Shown here: piece by piece, positions 39,479 to 54,600 of the stretch
How positions within the stretch are numbered: position 1 is the stretch's first letter
How the letters are laid out: each line of letters starts with the position of its first letter
NCBI GenBank assembly: GCA_019828595.1
Contig: JAHQRK010000019.1
Coordinates: 682,001 to 746,000 of the forward strand
DNA length: 64,000 nt
Source: Aphanomyces cochlioides
Taxonomy: Eukaryota; Oomycota; Saprolegniomycetes; Saprolegniales; Verrucalvaceae
Direction of reading: 5' to 3'
The notes under the pieces: model-generated
What the model was told of the DNA's origin: nothing
The model's database searches: none
What the model saw: the letters and a program-made list of their open reading frames with translations, nothing else
Made by a program: the position numbers and the translations under genes

Positions 39479-42385
39479 ATGGGTCTTATCGGCAAATGCT
39501 GCTGCCTCTCGATGCTGCTGAGCAAGCTTCTGTGCCTCGCATGCACGTTTGGACCGCTTATCTTCATGTATCTTCTTTACGTCTTTTACATCAAGCCATG
39601 GGGCGAACAACAAGTCAAGAATCTCACCAACGGCGTCAGTCTCGCCAGCGCGTCGGTTAATTGCTCGGGCTGCGTTGTCGGCGTCAATACGCAGTTTCCG
39701 ACGACGACTACAGGTGTGCTCCACTTTATGGACACGAACGGAGGCACTGCCTCCACTGTGATGGTATGGTTTTTACGGTCGGCAGGTTCATTGAGCTGTC
39801 GTCTTTAGGTGGGAACATCTATCGTCGCTACGATCGCAGCTATTTTTGCAGGCACTGCTGTCGGTGGAGCTGCTGCTGACCTGGGAAGTTCTGGTAGCAT
39901 GGGCTCTGGCGTATACGAAATGATGGGCATTATTGAACAAGCACAATTTGTCGGCCTCCTTGGACAGCTCGCAACATCGGGTGTACCGACGTTTTTCCAG
40001 CAATTTACCAAAGACTTGTCATGGGTCAATTTTAACATCGCCAAGCTTGCCAACTCAGATCCAGCCCCAACGCGCAAGCTGCTCAACCTCCTCGAGGCCC
40101 AACATCAGCAGACGGGTGTCGAGCGATATGCAACCATGGTCGGCGTCCTCCCCGAAGACCTGTTTTACTATTCACTTCTTGCAATTGCTGTTGTGTTTGG
40201 TGCCGTCTTGGTTCTTTACATTGTTGGTTCCCTTGTCATGTCTGGTTGTGCCAAGAAGGGCGAGAATCCATGGCGGGTGTACTTCCGAAAAGTCATTTGG
40301 GCCTACATATTGGTCTTGTTGCTTTCACTCTACATCGTCTCGATGACCGGCTCGTACCGTGCCTATTACACCTTCAACAAAGGCACGAGCGGCGCTGGCT
40401 CTGCAGCCGTTGTCATCCTCCTTGCCTTGATTGGTGTTACTCTCGTTTACGGGGTTGTGATTATTGCCACCCATCCTTCAGAGTGGTCTGACTTGGGCAC
40501 TTATGAGCATGAACAACGACCCTTCAATGCCAAATACGGTCCTTACTACGAAGAATTCAATGCTGACAATCGATACTTTTTTGTCCCCAAGGTCATCCTC
40601 TCTGTGGCCACAGGCATCATAGTTGGTGTTGTACAAAATCCATCGTGGCAGCTTGGGCTATTGATTGGAGCCAACCTTTTGTTTCTTTTGGCCTTAATCA
40701 TTCGTGAGCCCTTCCTTCTGCGATTTCTCTTTTACATTGGCGTCCTCTCGACGTTTCTCAAAGTCGCTCTGCTCATCTTGATGGCTGTCATGCTCCGTGA
40801 CGATGTCTTTCCCCAGAAAGTTCGGGACAACGTTGCCTACGTGATTGTGGGCGTGAATTTAGCAGTTTTTGCGCTCTTGGTCATACGCCAACTATACATC
40901 ACGGTTCGCAAAATCATTATGTCCAGAGCAGCGAAGAAGAAGAACCCAGACCAGAGAGCGGATTTCACCAACAACGACTCGTCTCCAACACGTACTCCCC
41001 ACAGTCCACAACCCAAAAGCCACTTTCATGATATGGAACAAGGACGAGCTCAAAATTCAATTCCAGTGCGTGAACCAATGTACGCGCAAAACAATTTGCA
41101 GACTGCAGTGGATAATCAGTCGAATTTGAACGCGGGCTCCTCTAACTTTGGCAGCCACAACCCAAATAGCATTTCCCCGCGGAATCCAGAGATACCATCG
41201 AGTCAGGCCGCATCTGCCAACAGCAGGTCTGCCTCCTCAACGCCAAACCCAAATGCCTCGCAAGAAAATGGATTTGTTGTTGCTCCCAATTCAAAATCTG
41301 TCGCTGGTCGCCAGGTGGATGAAATGAAATATACCCCAGATCAAAGGATCAGCTCCGCGGATCCGCGAACGGAACGTCTTAAGTCTGCTCCGATTGTTCA
41401 AAAATCAGCGCCACAACAAGCAATGTTTCAAACTTCAGCCCCCCCATCCGGCACACAAAGTCAGGCAAATGCCGCTCTAGCTACTGGAGCTGCAGGTTTG
41501 GCCGGGGCTGCTCTCCTCGCCGCTGCAGCCAAATCCAAGCCTCCTCCACATTTTGATGACAAAGAATACGATCTTGACAGTGAGCTATCTTTACATGTGA
41601 ACGAAGCGAACGATTTCAAAGCTCAGACGCCATATACGGCTGACAAATTCCAGCACCGAAACTCTGGCGATTCCTATGGCTCTTCTCAATCGTTTGGCTC
41701 GTTTGGTGGACGCGCCAACCGACCTGGCTCTCAACTTAGCGACAGTTTGTCGCTGTATTCATCTCACGATGCATCGAACGACAGCTTTTCTCATCCAGGC
41801 CGTGGTTCTATCCCCAATCAAGGCCAAACGACCTACAATACATCTTTCGGGTCTGTTGGGTCAGATTCTTATCAATACGACGCAAACTCGTCATTTTCCG
41901 CGCCATTTCGAGCTCATTACAACACCAACAACAGCTTTCAGTCGTACCAAAGTGCCCACTTTTCCGACAACTCTATGACACAAGGGCGCCCTGTTGCTAC
42001 GAACGACAGTTTTGTATCCCTTCCCTATTCAGAGGGCTCGAGCATGGCTGGTCAGTCGGGCATTTTCGACTCCCTCGCGGCCAAGTACTTAATTGGCTTG
42101 GACAAAGACGATGAAGTTGGGCAGTTGACACGAAGCTCGTCTGCCGTCCCGATTCTTGAACGCAAGCCGACGAAACCACTGCCTCTAAAACGCTCGCGTA
42201 GCGTTGGCGACAATCTCAAGAACGATCTAGTCGAGAAAAAACAAGCTTACAAGCCAAAACGACATTCAGATTCCGACTTGGTATGCGCGGTTGACGACGC
42301 GAAACGTCAATCAGTTTACTTGCGCTACATTGCCAACGACGAAGCCCACTCCTTCATGGACTCGGAAGATGAGATTGATCTTTAA
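39479..42385 (+). CDS. TRP-like/FLC-type polytopic membrane protein
   Basis: Two exons, 39479-39763 and 39809-42385, joined by a 45-bp GT-AG intron; 953 residues. The ATG at 39479 precedes a Cys/Leu-rich hydrophobic helix (LLSKLLCLACTFGPLIFMYL). After an extracellular-type loop of about 150 residues come roughly eight more membrane segments in residues 100-480, among them LYIVGSLV, YILVLLLSLYIV, VVILLALIGVTLVYGVVII and LLIGANLLFLLALII. A KYGPYYEEFNADNRYFFVPK segment before REPFLLRF fits the fungal TRP-like/flavin-carrier family (PF06011). Residues about 490-953 are Ser/Asn/Gln-rich, with an Ala-rich patch (GAAGLAGAALLAAAAK), and look cytosolic and disordered. Likely a channel or transporter of the cell surface or ER; the family call is tentative. 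Confidence 0.6.
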
Positions 42386-42603
42386 GTGATTAACATCGTA
42401 TTTATTTCAATGATTGAAGCCATCAACACGCACCATGATCGAAATGTACGCTGTTAGCATTAACTTAGTCTATGAAATGATGCAATTGCTGTCGCAGAGG
42501 ACACAAAATACACTGGAAGCAGTTGCAGAGGGATGCGCGAATATCCGGGGACCAGCCGTGTCATCTTGCAATCGCCCGAGTCTTGCTTCTTCTATACATG
42601 AAT

Positions 42604-45600
42604 CTACAACACCAGCGCCTGCGCCACCGCGTAGTCACCGGAGTGTGAGATCGACAACTTGATGCTCGACAAATTCGACACTTGGAAAGCTTCAAGAGCC
42701 TTGCCCGTCAAAGTGACCATGGGCGAACCAGACGTGGCTTTGCCAACTTCGATATCGATCAATGGAGCGTCCGCGCCTTGGGTGATGGAGGCGGACGGGT
42801 TGGCGCTGCAGATAGCCTTGATCACGGCTTCCTTCGCGGCCCAGCGACCCGCAAACGAAGACGCAGGACTCGCTGAGGCTTCGCAGTAGGCGATTTCGCT
42901 TGCGGTGAAGTTGCGTTGGATAAACACTTGCTTCGTGGCAAAGTCGGCAAACGTGGCGACGGGTTCGACGTCAATGCCAAGGCCTTGACCGGCAGACAAG
43001 ATGAGTTGCGATCCCGATTGTTGGAGGGAAGTTTCCAGCATCTTCTTGGGCAATTCAGCAACATTGGGTGCTGCCGCAGAGGAGGATACAGATGGTGCGG
43101 CCTTCACAGCAGACTTGGCCGACGAGACATCACCAAACGTCCACGTCTTCTCCTTGGAGTTGTAGCTGGCGCGAGCGAGAGGGTTGAGGTAGACGTTCAT
43201 TTCGTTCTCGGGCGTGTATGGCGCATGGTCTTTGACTTGGACGAACGTGTGCTTGCCGGACAAAACATTTTGCATGTACTTGTGCGTACCACCGAGACGT
43301 TTGTTGCGCTTGGCTTGGTAGGCTTCATACTCGGATGTAGAAAGGGCGGCCAAGAGATAATTGGGATGAATGACGAGGATTTCACCACCAGCTTGTCCAA
43401 AGCCGAAACTCTTCATCAATCCAGCTTTGATTCCATCGGTTTGGATGTTGCGATTGGGGTACACCAGCAAATCAAACTTTTGAAGCTCAGGAGCGGTGTT
43501 GTCGTTGTTAGCATTTCCAGGGACAATGCCGCTTTGCATGCTTTGCAGCAGACCGTTCAACATCCAAGCAGCAGCACCACCCTTGGAGTGTCCAGTCAAG
43601 TACTTTTGGCAGACAACCATGACAGGATTACCCGCTGAGCGGCCCAAATGTTCGAGCTGACGCTGCGTGAGTTCACTCTCGTTCTTGTCGTTGGCGTTGG
43701 TGCCCGTACCGTGGAAACTTGCAACACCAATGTCATCAATCGTCAATCCCCAAATATTGAGCGCACCGCGAAGTGGCGCAATACCAGCGTTGCCCTTGAA
43801 ATATTCATGACCCCAGTGGAATTGAGCTTGCTTGAACTTCTTGACGGCCACTTCTTCAACCATATCAGCCGTGTACCGCGTTTGAGTGCCATTGGCGATG
43901 GCTTTGAGTTGTCGGGCCTTCCAGAACTCGATGGCTTCAACCTCTTCTTCAAAGAGTTCTCGACGGAAGGCAGGATCGAGCAATGCATCGCGCATATCTC
44001 TGTTGCCATTGACATGTTCGCGAGCAGTTGTCGACACACCCTTGCCTGGTGCCGGAACGGAGCGACCGTTCTTGTCCGTGGCAGTGTTCGAGCAGCCGAC
44101 GATACCGTAAATAGGCACACCCATTTCAATTGCCAAGGCTGCATCCATCAGCACTTGGATACCCGAACCTTGAGCTTCCATGAAGCCGCCACGCGTATCC
44201 GTGCACGGACGGCACATTTCACGAGGGTCGCGACCCATTCCCTCTTCTTTCTCGGAATCACTGGTAGCCTTCATTTGGGCAAATTCGTAAGAGCCAACCT
44301 CGCAGAAGTCATCGCAACCACCAACTATAATGACACGAGCCTTGCCACTCAAGATGGTTTCGACACCAATGTCAACGGATTCGGCAGCAGTAGCACAAGC
44401 GCCAACAGGAGTCTTAATTGGGCCAGACGATGAAAGCAGCAACATGTTCACCCAAGCAGCCATACTGTTGATGAAGCATTCTTGCAACGAATCGCTTGGG
44501 ATATTGATACCAATGGCCCGATCGTGGTAGATACGGCGAAGAGAGCGCATCCCTCCCATACCAGAGCCAGAAGAGTTACCGACTTCGGACACGTGGACGT
44601 ACTGGTAGAACTCGTAAGGATCAGTGATACCAGCCGAAATCAAAGCTTCGGCAGTCGAAACCAGAGTGAATAAGGTGATGGGGTCAACCGCTTCGGCAAT
44701 GTCGGCTGGAATACCATATCGCTTGGCGTCCCAACCAGTTGGAATTTGGCCAGCTACCCAGCGGTTGAAGTGCAAATTCTTTGGAATCGACAGAACAGCG
44801 CCTTGACGCAAGCGAATCATCCATGTGCCATCTTGCTCAAAGACGTCACAGTTGTCTTCGCCGAGTTCTTTCTGGTATTCTAAACCTTCTTCACGGCTAG
44901 CAACTTCAATAGGACGCATGTTCTTGTCCACGGCCACTTGTTGCAAAATCATCTTGTTCTTGGGGTCGTAGCCTTCAAACAATTCGGGCTCAACCAAACG
45001 AATACCAGAGTGCTTGAGGATGTTTTCTTCGTACAACGACTTGACTTGCGTGTCAGCGACAGGGTCTTGCGTCTTAGCATCCACCCAACCAATGTAGTGT
45101 TCACCAGATTTGAGAGGACCGTTGTGGTACTTGATGTAGCCCAAGATCCAGGCTAACTCAATGCAACCTTCCAAAGAGAACTTGCCGTACGACTCCATTT
45201 CCCATCGAGTACGCGAGTTACCCCATGGGCCAACTTCACCGAAACCAACCACAACCACGGTCTTGTCCAGGTTGATCAAACCACGGTAGTTCTTTCCCAA
45301 ACTTGCGAGATCAGAGGAAGCTGGCAATTGAGGGAATTGCGAGTAGTACTTGTACATGTTGGCGCGGTTCAACACTGGCTTTTCAGCATCGACGACGTCT
45401 GTCATGGAGTCCTTCTTGCGATCTTCGACACTCGCACGACGAATCTTGGACTCTTCCGTGATCGCAGCGCGAATATTGTCCGTCTGGACCTTCAAGTCGT
45501 GCAATTGAGCCATGCCACCACCCAAGTCGACCCACAAAGGCGACTTGGCAGCAGCTGCGACCATGCGAGGATGCAAGATCGAGGTCAAGTTGAAGGCCAT

Positions 45601-48600
45601 TTCAACTTGGCTGAACGTGCGGACACCAAGCTTCTCGATACCAGCAGACACAATGTTGTTGCCAGCCATCAAACCAGTACCACGCGTCCAGCCGATGACA
45701 GCTCCACCGATGCTGAGGTAATGCGCCCAACCTTCGGAATGCCACTTGTTCATGAGCGCTTCAAGGCCCAACTTCGCTTCGGCGTACAAACCATCACCAC
45801 CCATCGTACCGTGGTTTGGCGACAGAGGCAACATGGCCAAGCAAGGACGGGTGCGAATGTTCTTGGCACGCTTGTAGTCGATGATCTTACCCAAAATGCG
45901 GTATGTGTTGGTCAACATGATGCGATGAGCCAATTCCGACTTGGAGTCAATGTCCGACAGCGTTGGGCCAACCACTGAAATTGCACCGAACGGGATGACG
46001 AAGTCCAAATCCAAGTTCAGTTGCTCGTAGATGTGAGCCACAAGAGCACCACAGTCCTTGGACGACGCTTGGTTGAAAGGGAACAAGATCAACTTGGAGC
46101 CACGAGCGCCATGGTTTTCGTACATGCTGCGGAAGAACTTGGTGGACTTGGACGAGAAGCTGCTTGTCGTACAGATGACAGTAGCGCCGCCTTCCAGCAA
46201 AGCCTTGACGACTTCACTGGCAATCGAGTCACGACCACAACCAGTGACCAACGCGTTCTTGCCGACGAAGGACACACCACCCGTAGCAATTTCGTGCATA
46301 CTCAACAGGAGTTCTTTGGTTAGCCCTTCGTCCAAGACACGGAGAGTTGGGTCCCGTTCATCGTTCTTGCGTACGTGCACATAGGGCAATGTGGTGAAGG
46401 ATTCGCCAAAGGACTTAGCGCGTTTGGCCTTGCGCAAGACTGCCTTGAGGCCATACAATTTAGAGCCATTTGCTCGTGCTCCACGTCGGACAGCACGTCG
46501 ACGTTGAGTAGGCTCACTGTTTACGCTGTTGGCATCTCCGCTATCTGCACCATCGTCCGTCAAGTCAGCTGATTCGATACCACGGATCAAGCTTACAGCC
46601 GAGTGACCGCTCTTTGGTGAAACCACCTTGAAGTCATCCGAGCGGTAATGGAAGCCACGGGAGAGCTCCTCGACGTAGTCGACCGAAGTGGCCCCGCGAA
46701 GAACCTCCTTGTACGAGATAGTACCGTTTGCCTCAATAGTGACATGAGGTTGATATGGCTGGAGCAATTGGACATGAACAGGGTCTCGCTCCATCCATTT
46801 TTCGACTTCGTCGTTGAGGAGTTGGATGGCTTGGGCAAAGTCAGAGTTTCCATTTGCTTGCTGACGAGCGATGAAGAATTCCGTCGCCGCCAAAAGCTCG
46901 GGAGTCGCACGGTTACACAAGAAAGGACGGTACCAAGTTTCAGGTTCACCGATTGATGCGAGGTCCGTCAAGTCAGTGTTGAGGAAAGCAGACATCTGGG
47001 AGAGGTGAGAATCGCGGTCGAAGACACCGATCTCTTCCGATTCGCCTTGGGCATTTGCGTACGTGCGGTAGTACAAGTCCAAGGCGTCTTGCATCACCCA
47101 GTTCCAGTAGCTGCAATAAATGCGAATCTTCTTGGCGTCAAACTTGGGTTGGATGCCCTTCTCGTAATGGTCGCCATGTTCAGACACCCACAAGTCAATT
47201 TGCTTTTCCAACTCACGGCGAGCAACTTCGTCCGCATTCGTCTTCTTCAGTGTAGCCAATGGATCAAACTTCATGAACGCGTGGTATGCGTTCACTTGTT
47301 CGCGCATCATCGTATGCATTTGAGTCTTCAAGGCGTCCAATGCAGCCGACGAGACACCGCCACCACCTCCCATCATTGGGACACCAGCGCTGACAGCACC
47401 ACCAGCCTTCGAGGCATATGGAATCGTGACCGAGGACACCGAGCCATACTCGTCGATCACCGAGTTGATCCACGTCTTGGCATCGGCTTCGGTGGCAAAT
47501 CGGGCGTCGGGAGCATTCACCAACGAATGGATCAAAGCGATTTCAATACGCTTTGGACCCAAGCAGCGCTCTTGAGCCATATATGCGCGCAATTGAGACG
47601 CCGAAAAGCCACCAGGCAACTTGGCACTCAACATCTTGGCAACTGTCGACGTGAAGTACTTGCCAGGCTTGTTGTACGCGGCAAACTTGGGAGCCAAGTC
47701 ACCCAACTTGGTCTCAGCCACTCCGTCAACACCTCCGCCAAATTCGGCTTCCAACTCACCCACCACTTCGTTTTGCACAGCCGATTTGCCGGCCGCCAAC
47801 TCGTGCACACTCGTGTTGTCCGTGATCTCCGAGAACTTCTTCTTGAACTTGTGGGCCAAGAACGCCTTCAAACCATACGCAGCAGTAATGTCCACATCAG
47901 GTACGTTTTCGACAGGAGCTGCGGCAGCAAACGACTGCATCATCATCGGCATGCCACCTCCAACAGCTTGACCGGCACCTCCCTTGGAAATCGACACACC
48001 GGCAAACTTGGCGTAGTCAGCCACCACCGTGTCCAACCACGACTTGGCGACGGCTTCGTTGGCATGTCGGGAAGCAGGTGGGAACAAGAGCGAGTGCATC
48101 AAGACACTGTCCGTGCGACCAGCGCCAAGGCCAAACTCAGACGACAAATAGCTCTTGACTTGCGAAATGTTGAAGCCACCAGGGAGTTGCTTGCGGACAA
48201 AGTCCGTGGTCAATGTCGTGAAGACAGGACCGAATTGCTTGTACGACTTGAACGACGTGGCCAAAATCGACACTGGGAGTTCAGGCACACGATCGACACC
48301 TCCACCGAATTCCTTCTCCAACTCACCCACGACTTCATTTTGGGCGGCCGACTTACCGGCAGCCAGACCGTGAATGGTAGCGTTGTCATCGATTTCACTC
48401 AGTTGCTTCTTGAAGCGGTGTGCCAAGAAGACACGGAGCACGTGGTTGACACTCACGGGTTCATCCGTGACAGCAGCAGCAGGTGCAGCGGCAGGAGGAG
48501 CAGCGACCACTGGGGCAGCAACAACGACAGGAGCCACTTCAACAGGAGCGGCGACAGGATCAGGAGTCGCTTCAGCTTCTTCTGGGACTTCATCAGTGGC

Positions 48601-51600
48601 AGCCTCAGCGGCAGCCAATGCGGCTTGTGCATGAGCAAAGTCGACTGCCGACGGATTCTCCGATTCATTTTCGTAGTAAATCGTGTCACGATCTTTGGTA
48701 ATAAAGAGAATGTCACACTTCGCACCAGGGAAGCGACCGCTTTGCAGGGTACGAGAAGCCATACCGGTCAATGTGGCGCTAGGGCCGATTTCAATGAAGC
48801 GACGAAGACCGTTGTTGAAAAGATGGGCCTGGGTCTTGATCCACTGGACAGGAGAAGCGAATTGGTAAGCGAGCAACTCAATCACGAGAGTCCACACAAG
48901 CTCGTCCAAAGGAGTAGCTTCCCAGTTTGCCAAAATCGACGTGAGCACAGGGCTGCCCGTCAAGTCGACAATCTCTTGGGCATATTCCTTCGACGTGCTA
49001 AAAGGCTTGGCAACCAAGTTGGGAATGTAATGGTTTTCCAAAAGCGCCTTGTTTCCGTACAGGATTTCTTTCTTCAACATGGGACGCATGAGCTCACGGA
49101 AAGCAGGCACACCTCCCAACAATTGACGAGAGTGGAAAGGAACATCGATACCAACCAAAGGAATAGTTGCGGTACCGCGTTTCAAGCCAAACGTCTTGCC
49201 CTTGCTCACCAAGGCTTCCTTTTGGGAGCGAATGAGGACAAGCGATTCTTCCACAAGGGCCTCAATGCCAACCGTTTGAAGAGTCGTGGGTTGTTCACGA
49301 ACAGTTGTCATGATGCGAGACAAGACTTCCAAGTTGACCATTTCACCAGCGACGACGTATTGGCTGTCTTGGACGTTAAAGTTGACAACTTGGCACAAGT
49401 TCTTCGATTGAGATTCAATCACATCCAACAATTTGAAGAGCGTTGTCTCGTCAAACGCCTTGGAACCCACTCGGCTTGGATTCGCAGCAACCATACCAAA
49501 AGCCGACATACCATGCTCATCGCGTTCAACAGCGTTCTGCATGACCATACCTCGCAAGAAGACTACTTCAGCCAAGTTGGATGTGGACAAGATTTCGGCG
49601 AACGAACTCAAGGCTGCATATTCACCCAAAGAATGGCCAGCAAAGTAGCAGTCATTTGGCACAACACCACGGGACTTTGCTTCGTTGTACAATGCCTTTT
49701 CCATCAACACCAAGGCAGGCTGCGCGAATTGAGTCGCAAACAAAAGACCAGCAGGAGCACTGAACGTGAAGCTTTGCGTCATGGAGTTGATTTCAGGGAA
49801 GAGAGGCACTGTCTTGTATCCCGTGGGGGACGAGGAATCAGGCTTTTGGCAACGAAGAGCCATGTAGTTTTCACGGATGGCCATACCAAGGCTGCCACCA
49901 AAGTGAATCGTCAAACTCGTCGGGTTCTTGCGCACGATTTCCAAGATAGAAAAGCCAAACTTGTTCGACAAGTGCTGGTCACCTTCGTCCCAAATCTTGC
50001 GCACGACAGGTGACGTCGCGTACAAGTCCATGCCCATGCCAACTTGTTGCGAACCTTGACCAGTGAACACAAACGCCGTCTTTGGCATAAACACACTGGC
50101 CTTCGCGCCAAACACGCTCTCTCCACGGATGTTGGCCACATTCACATTCAACAAGATCAAGCCGTCACTGACGCCAGATTGAGTCACTTGCAAGAAGAGT
50201 CGTTCGTCGTTGTACACCATGCCCTTGAAGTCGGCATGGTACGATTTGAGTTGAGTGACTTGGAACTGGTCACGCATCACATCCATCATCAAGTTGCGGA
50301 CCTTGGTGGCCGTCCACATTCCGTGCATGATCGGCTGACCATTAGGCAAGTTGGCAAAGGCCGCGGAGTACGCGCAACGATGGATGGGGTTCAAATCACG
50401 CGAGGCACGGGCGTAGTCACCAGCAAACACGGGAATCTCAATCGTCACGGGAGTGGCAAGCAAGTTGCATTGTGTCTTGGCACCTTCGGTCGCAATAGGA
50501 GCCACGCGGTCCAAGTACGATGCCACGGGGTCCTTTGGCACACCAGTTTCATTGATTGCCACCGTACCAACAAGTTGGTCAAAGTTGGTGCCACCGTACA
50601 CCGAACCTTGGACATCGAACGATGCCAACGTCGAATGGCCATCGGCATACACGTACGAGCTCTTGAGATCAAACTTGTAGCTCGCACCAGCTGCGAGGGT
50701 TTGGTCCGCGGCCAAAGTGAACCAAGCCTTGTCGCTGAGGATAGCCACGGCTGTCTTGTCCGCCAAACGCACAACGCGCGACGTTTCCTTCTTTTCGAAC
50801 GTGTGCGCGTGGTCCTTGAATTGACCACGGATCAAGAATTCGCTCTGGACTCGCACAACATCCACGCCGTTCTTGGCCACAACCACAACGCCTTGCACCA
50901 ACTTGCCAGACGCCGTGTTGCGCATGGCCGTGACAAATCCGGTGGACACAACCACATCACCAGCAGCAAACGAACCGTCATCACTGGTCAACAGAGTGTA
51001 CGCGTGACTCAAGTGGACCAAGCGCAACAAGTCGCCAGAGATTTCCTTGGCAAACACCGACGAAATCAATGGCTTCCATCCCGCCACAGTGCTAAAGTCT
51101 ACTGGAGCAGTTGTGCGTCCAGTGAGGCCGAGCGAAGCATTGTATTCAGCGATGTCTTCAGCCGTCACCGTGAAGGTGGCAGAGTGGGTGGCATGCACGC
51201 TGCTTTGCAAGGCGGTTGAGCAATCCGCAACATTAGGAGCAATCCAGTGCTGAGCGTAAAATGTCTTGACGTTTTCTTCCGACACATCGTTCTTCACGTG
51301 GATGGTAGAGCATTCCGAGGCAGACTTGTAGTCAAACACGCGATCAAGAGAGGCAACTTCAGAGGTCCATTCACGAGTTGCTGGGCGTTGAATGTTGAGA
51401 CGCAAAGTAATCGTATGGTTTTTCTTGCTAATAATGTCAATCACTGGCGCGGACTTGACGATGTTGGCGTCATGGACTCGCAGGGCGACTGGTACACCAG
51501 CGCCAGTAAACTCCACTTCCACGGTTTGACCAGGACGAGCAGCCACAATTTGAGGCGTGTTGTTGGCAATCCATTGACGGCCAGAGACGTGGTGGTCGCT

Positions 51601-54600
51601 GAAGATCAAGTCCGCAAGCCAGTTGCCAGTCGAAACCACTTCGGCCAACTCCTCCAACCACGCATCCGCCGACACTGGTTCTTGGATGGCTTTGGACAAG
51701 ACGACGTTCGAGTTGGCCAAAGTCGAGCTGGCCCAACCAGCAACTTGAGGAATCGACGAAGTGGTGGTGTATTGCTCGAAGGACTTGGCAACCATCGAAT
51801 CGACCACACCTTGGCTGATTCCCTTGAGGATGTCGCCCACAGGTTCGTTCTTTTGCTTGATGTGATACACAGCGAGAGGTCCTTGCAAAATCATGACGCG
51901 TCCAGCGTCTTGGTCAGGAACGGCTTCGAGGTCTTCGGAATACCAGAGAGAGTCCTTCTTGAACCAAGTGATCAACTCCTTGTCAATGACTGGAATGAAG
52001 TTGACTGGCTTGCCTCCAAACTTGCACGAGTGGTAGAAGAAGTCGACATCTTCCACGCTCAACAGAGTCGTGGCTACTGCTGGGTAAGCTTGTTTGAAGG
52101 TGTCAACGAGGGCAAATGGGTCGGCCTTGAGTTGGCTTGCCGATTGAACCACCAACTTGGACGTCGTCGTTGCCTTGGTCAAGAATCGCTGTTCGGTGCG
52201 TTGCAGAAAAGCAAACACGCGCGTCATGAACGTCACGTCGATCCAGCGCTTGCTCGAGCTCACGTACATTAATGAAATCATGCGCGAGATCACGTCCAAG
52301 TACGTCATCGCATCGACGTCCACCACTTCACCGGACAATGTGCGACCAAAGTATGGCTTCTGGAAGTCAGCATTGACTCGTGCGATAATGGCATCCTTGT
52401 CCGCCAAGATCGCAGCCTCTTGCTCCTTCATCGGCAGCGAAAAGTACTTGCGGTCAAATTCGCGCCAGCACAACGCACCACGGTTTTCAATCTTGTGGAT
52501 GGCTTCACCCAATTCAGACTTGAGAGTGACAACACCACCCGCCGAAGTTTCATAACTCGACTCCCACGTCGACTCGTCGGGAATACCACGTGTTTGCACC
52601 AAGAGATCCTTGACAGCTTCAGCAGTGGCAGCTTCCTTAGCCACCATCACGCGAGAAGCGACCAAAATACCATCGCAAGGCATCTTGGGTTGGCCAAAGG
52701 CAACACTCCATTCACCAGTCAAGTATGGGTACGATTGTTCTGCCGATCCAAAGCCAGATCCGACAACCAAGATCACGTTCGACGTACGACGGATCGCCGC
52801 GTACGTTGCCAACAGAGGAGTGTGGAAGTCTTCGCAGCTGTGATGACCACCGGCGCGTCCACCAGTCCATTGCAAGACAATCGTGGCAGCTGGGTGTTTC
52901 TTGGCGATATTGAGCACGTCGTGAATCGAGCTGATGGAGCTGGGCTTGAAGCTCACGACCTTGATGTTCACCGAGAGAAGTTCCGTGAGTACTTGATCGG
53001 CCTTCTCTGGCGTTGGAATACCTGCAGCCACAGTCACACCTTCGATCGGGATGCCATCCAAACGCATCTTCTTGATCATGGGGAACTGGAAGGCCCATTG
53101 CTTGGCGTTCAAGTAGAGCAAGTTGAGATAGATGCCATTGCCAGGCGTCAAGCGGCTCAAGAGGTCAGCCACCTTGTCTTCAAAGATGACTGGACGAGGA
53201 AGACCACCGCATGCTAATTCGCCGATGTAGCCACTTTCCGTGATAGCAGCGACGAGGGGAACACCGTAGTAACTGGTCGTGGGGGTCATACCACCGACCC
53301 AGACTGGCTGACGACCCAAGCGCGCAGTGTACTTGTTGTGCAAAACGGTCTTGCCATCCACCGACTTGGCCAACTTGGGTCCGTACAAATCTTCCCACGA
53401 CTTGGACACGAAATCGCTCGACGTGGACAAAATGTAGTCAAGTCCAGGCAAGGTGTCCGAAGGCTTGTGGCGTGGCGTAGGAACAACGGTGGTGATGCCG
53501 TAGCCTTCCAATTCTTTCGAAGTCAACGAGGCAGCGCCACGAGCTGGACCAAAGTCCAAGACATGCGTGACACCACCAGCATCTTTGATAGCTCGTGTGG
53601 TCAAGGGCCAGTTGACAACTTCAGTAAGTTGCAATTTTACAAGATCAGGAAGCACATCCTTATCTCCAAGAGATTGAAGATTTGCTGCAGCCGCATTCGT
53701 GCCAATCACGGGGAACAGGAGGGAGCTGCCAGGGATGGACAAGTTAATTCGCTTCAAATCGGCTTCAATCAAAAGTTGGGCGGGGGATAAGGCAATATTG
53801 TGGAATGCACAGGAAACATTGAGAGGAACGAACGAGATAACGGGCTTGCGTTGTGAAAAGGGAATGCGAGCTTGTGACTCGTCTGGGCTGGCACTGATTT
53901 TTTCAAGTGTGGCTTTGAGTTGAGCCAAAAATTCAGGTAGGCCAGTCACAACGATTGCTGTGACTTCATTGACGAGCGACAACTGGATTGCGCGAGAGTC
54001 CTTCAATTTAAGTTTTGCATTGGCAGCATCCACTGCTTTCTTTAAGGAAGCTTGTGGCAGTCCACGGACCAAGAGCATGGGAGAAATATCACCGGCCTTG
54101 GAGACATTTCCAAAAGTATTTTGAGTATGGACACCATGAAGGAACATATATCGCAGCAGTTGAATACCAATCGACAGAAGCTCGTCTTGTGTTTTCGCGG
54201 CAGCGAGCAAGACGGCTGCAACAATGCCTTGGCTGTGGCCAGAGCCAGCTCGGAGTTTAGGAAGGAGCTTCTCATGGGTCAATTGAGCTGCTTCAAGGAA
54301 CGCCAAGTAGTTGGCAATTTGGGTCAAAAAAATGAGGGGGTAACTGAGAGGGGCGGAAGCGAGTTCGTCTTTAGTTGGTCGTGATGTTTCGTCTTGAGTC
54401 CACATGAAAGGAAGGATGGAGATCTCAAACGGCTTGGCTTCTGCCACAAGAGCAGTCTGGGCGTCTTCGACAAATTGGCGGACAGTTGAATACTTTTCGA
54501 CAAGAGTGGTCAATTCTGCGATGTATTCGTTGGCCTGACCGCCAAACTGGACGGCGAAACCAGTGGCTGGGTCTTGGAAGATAGCGGGCGAGGCGATAGC

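Noticed and set aside
47005..50013. 1002-codon open frame antisense to FAS-2, and the similar 974-codon frame (28325-31249) antisense to FAS-1
   Set aside because: Shadow frames. They repeat wherever FAS sequence occurs, are His/Arg-rich with no domain, and follow from the strong codon bias of the FAS genes.
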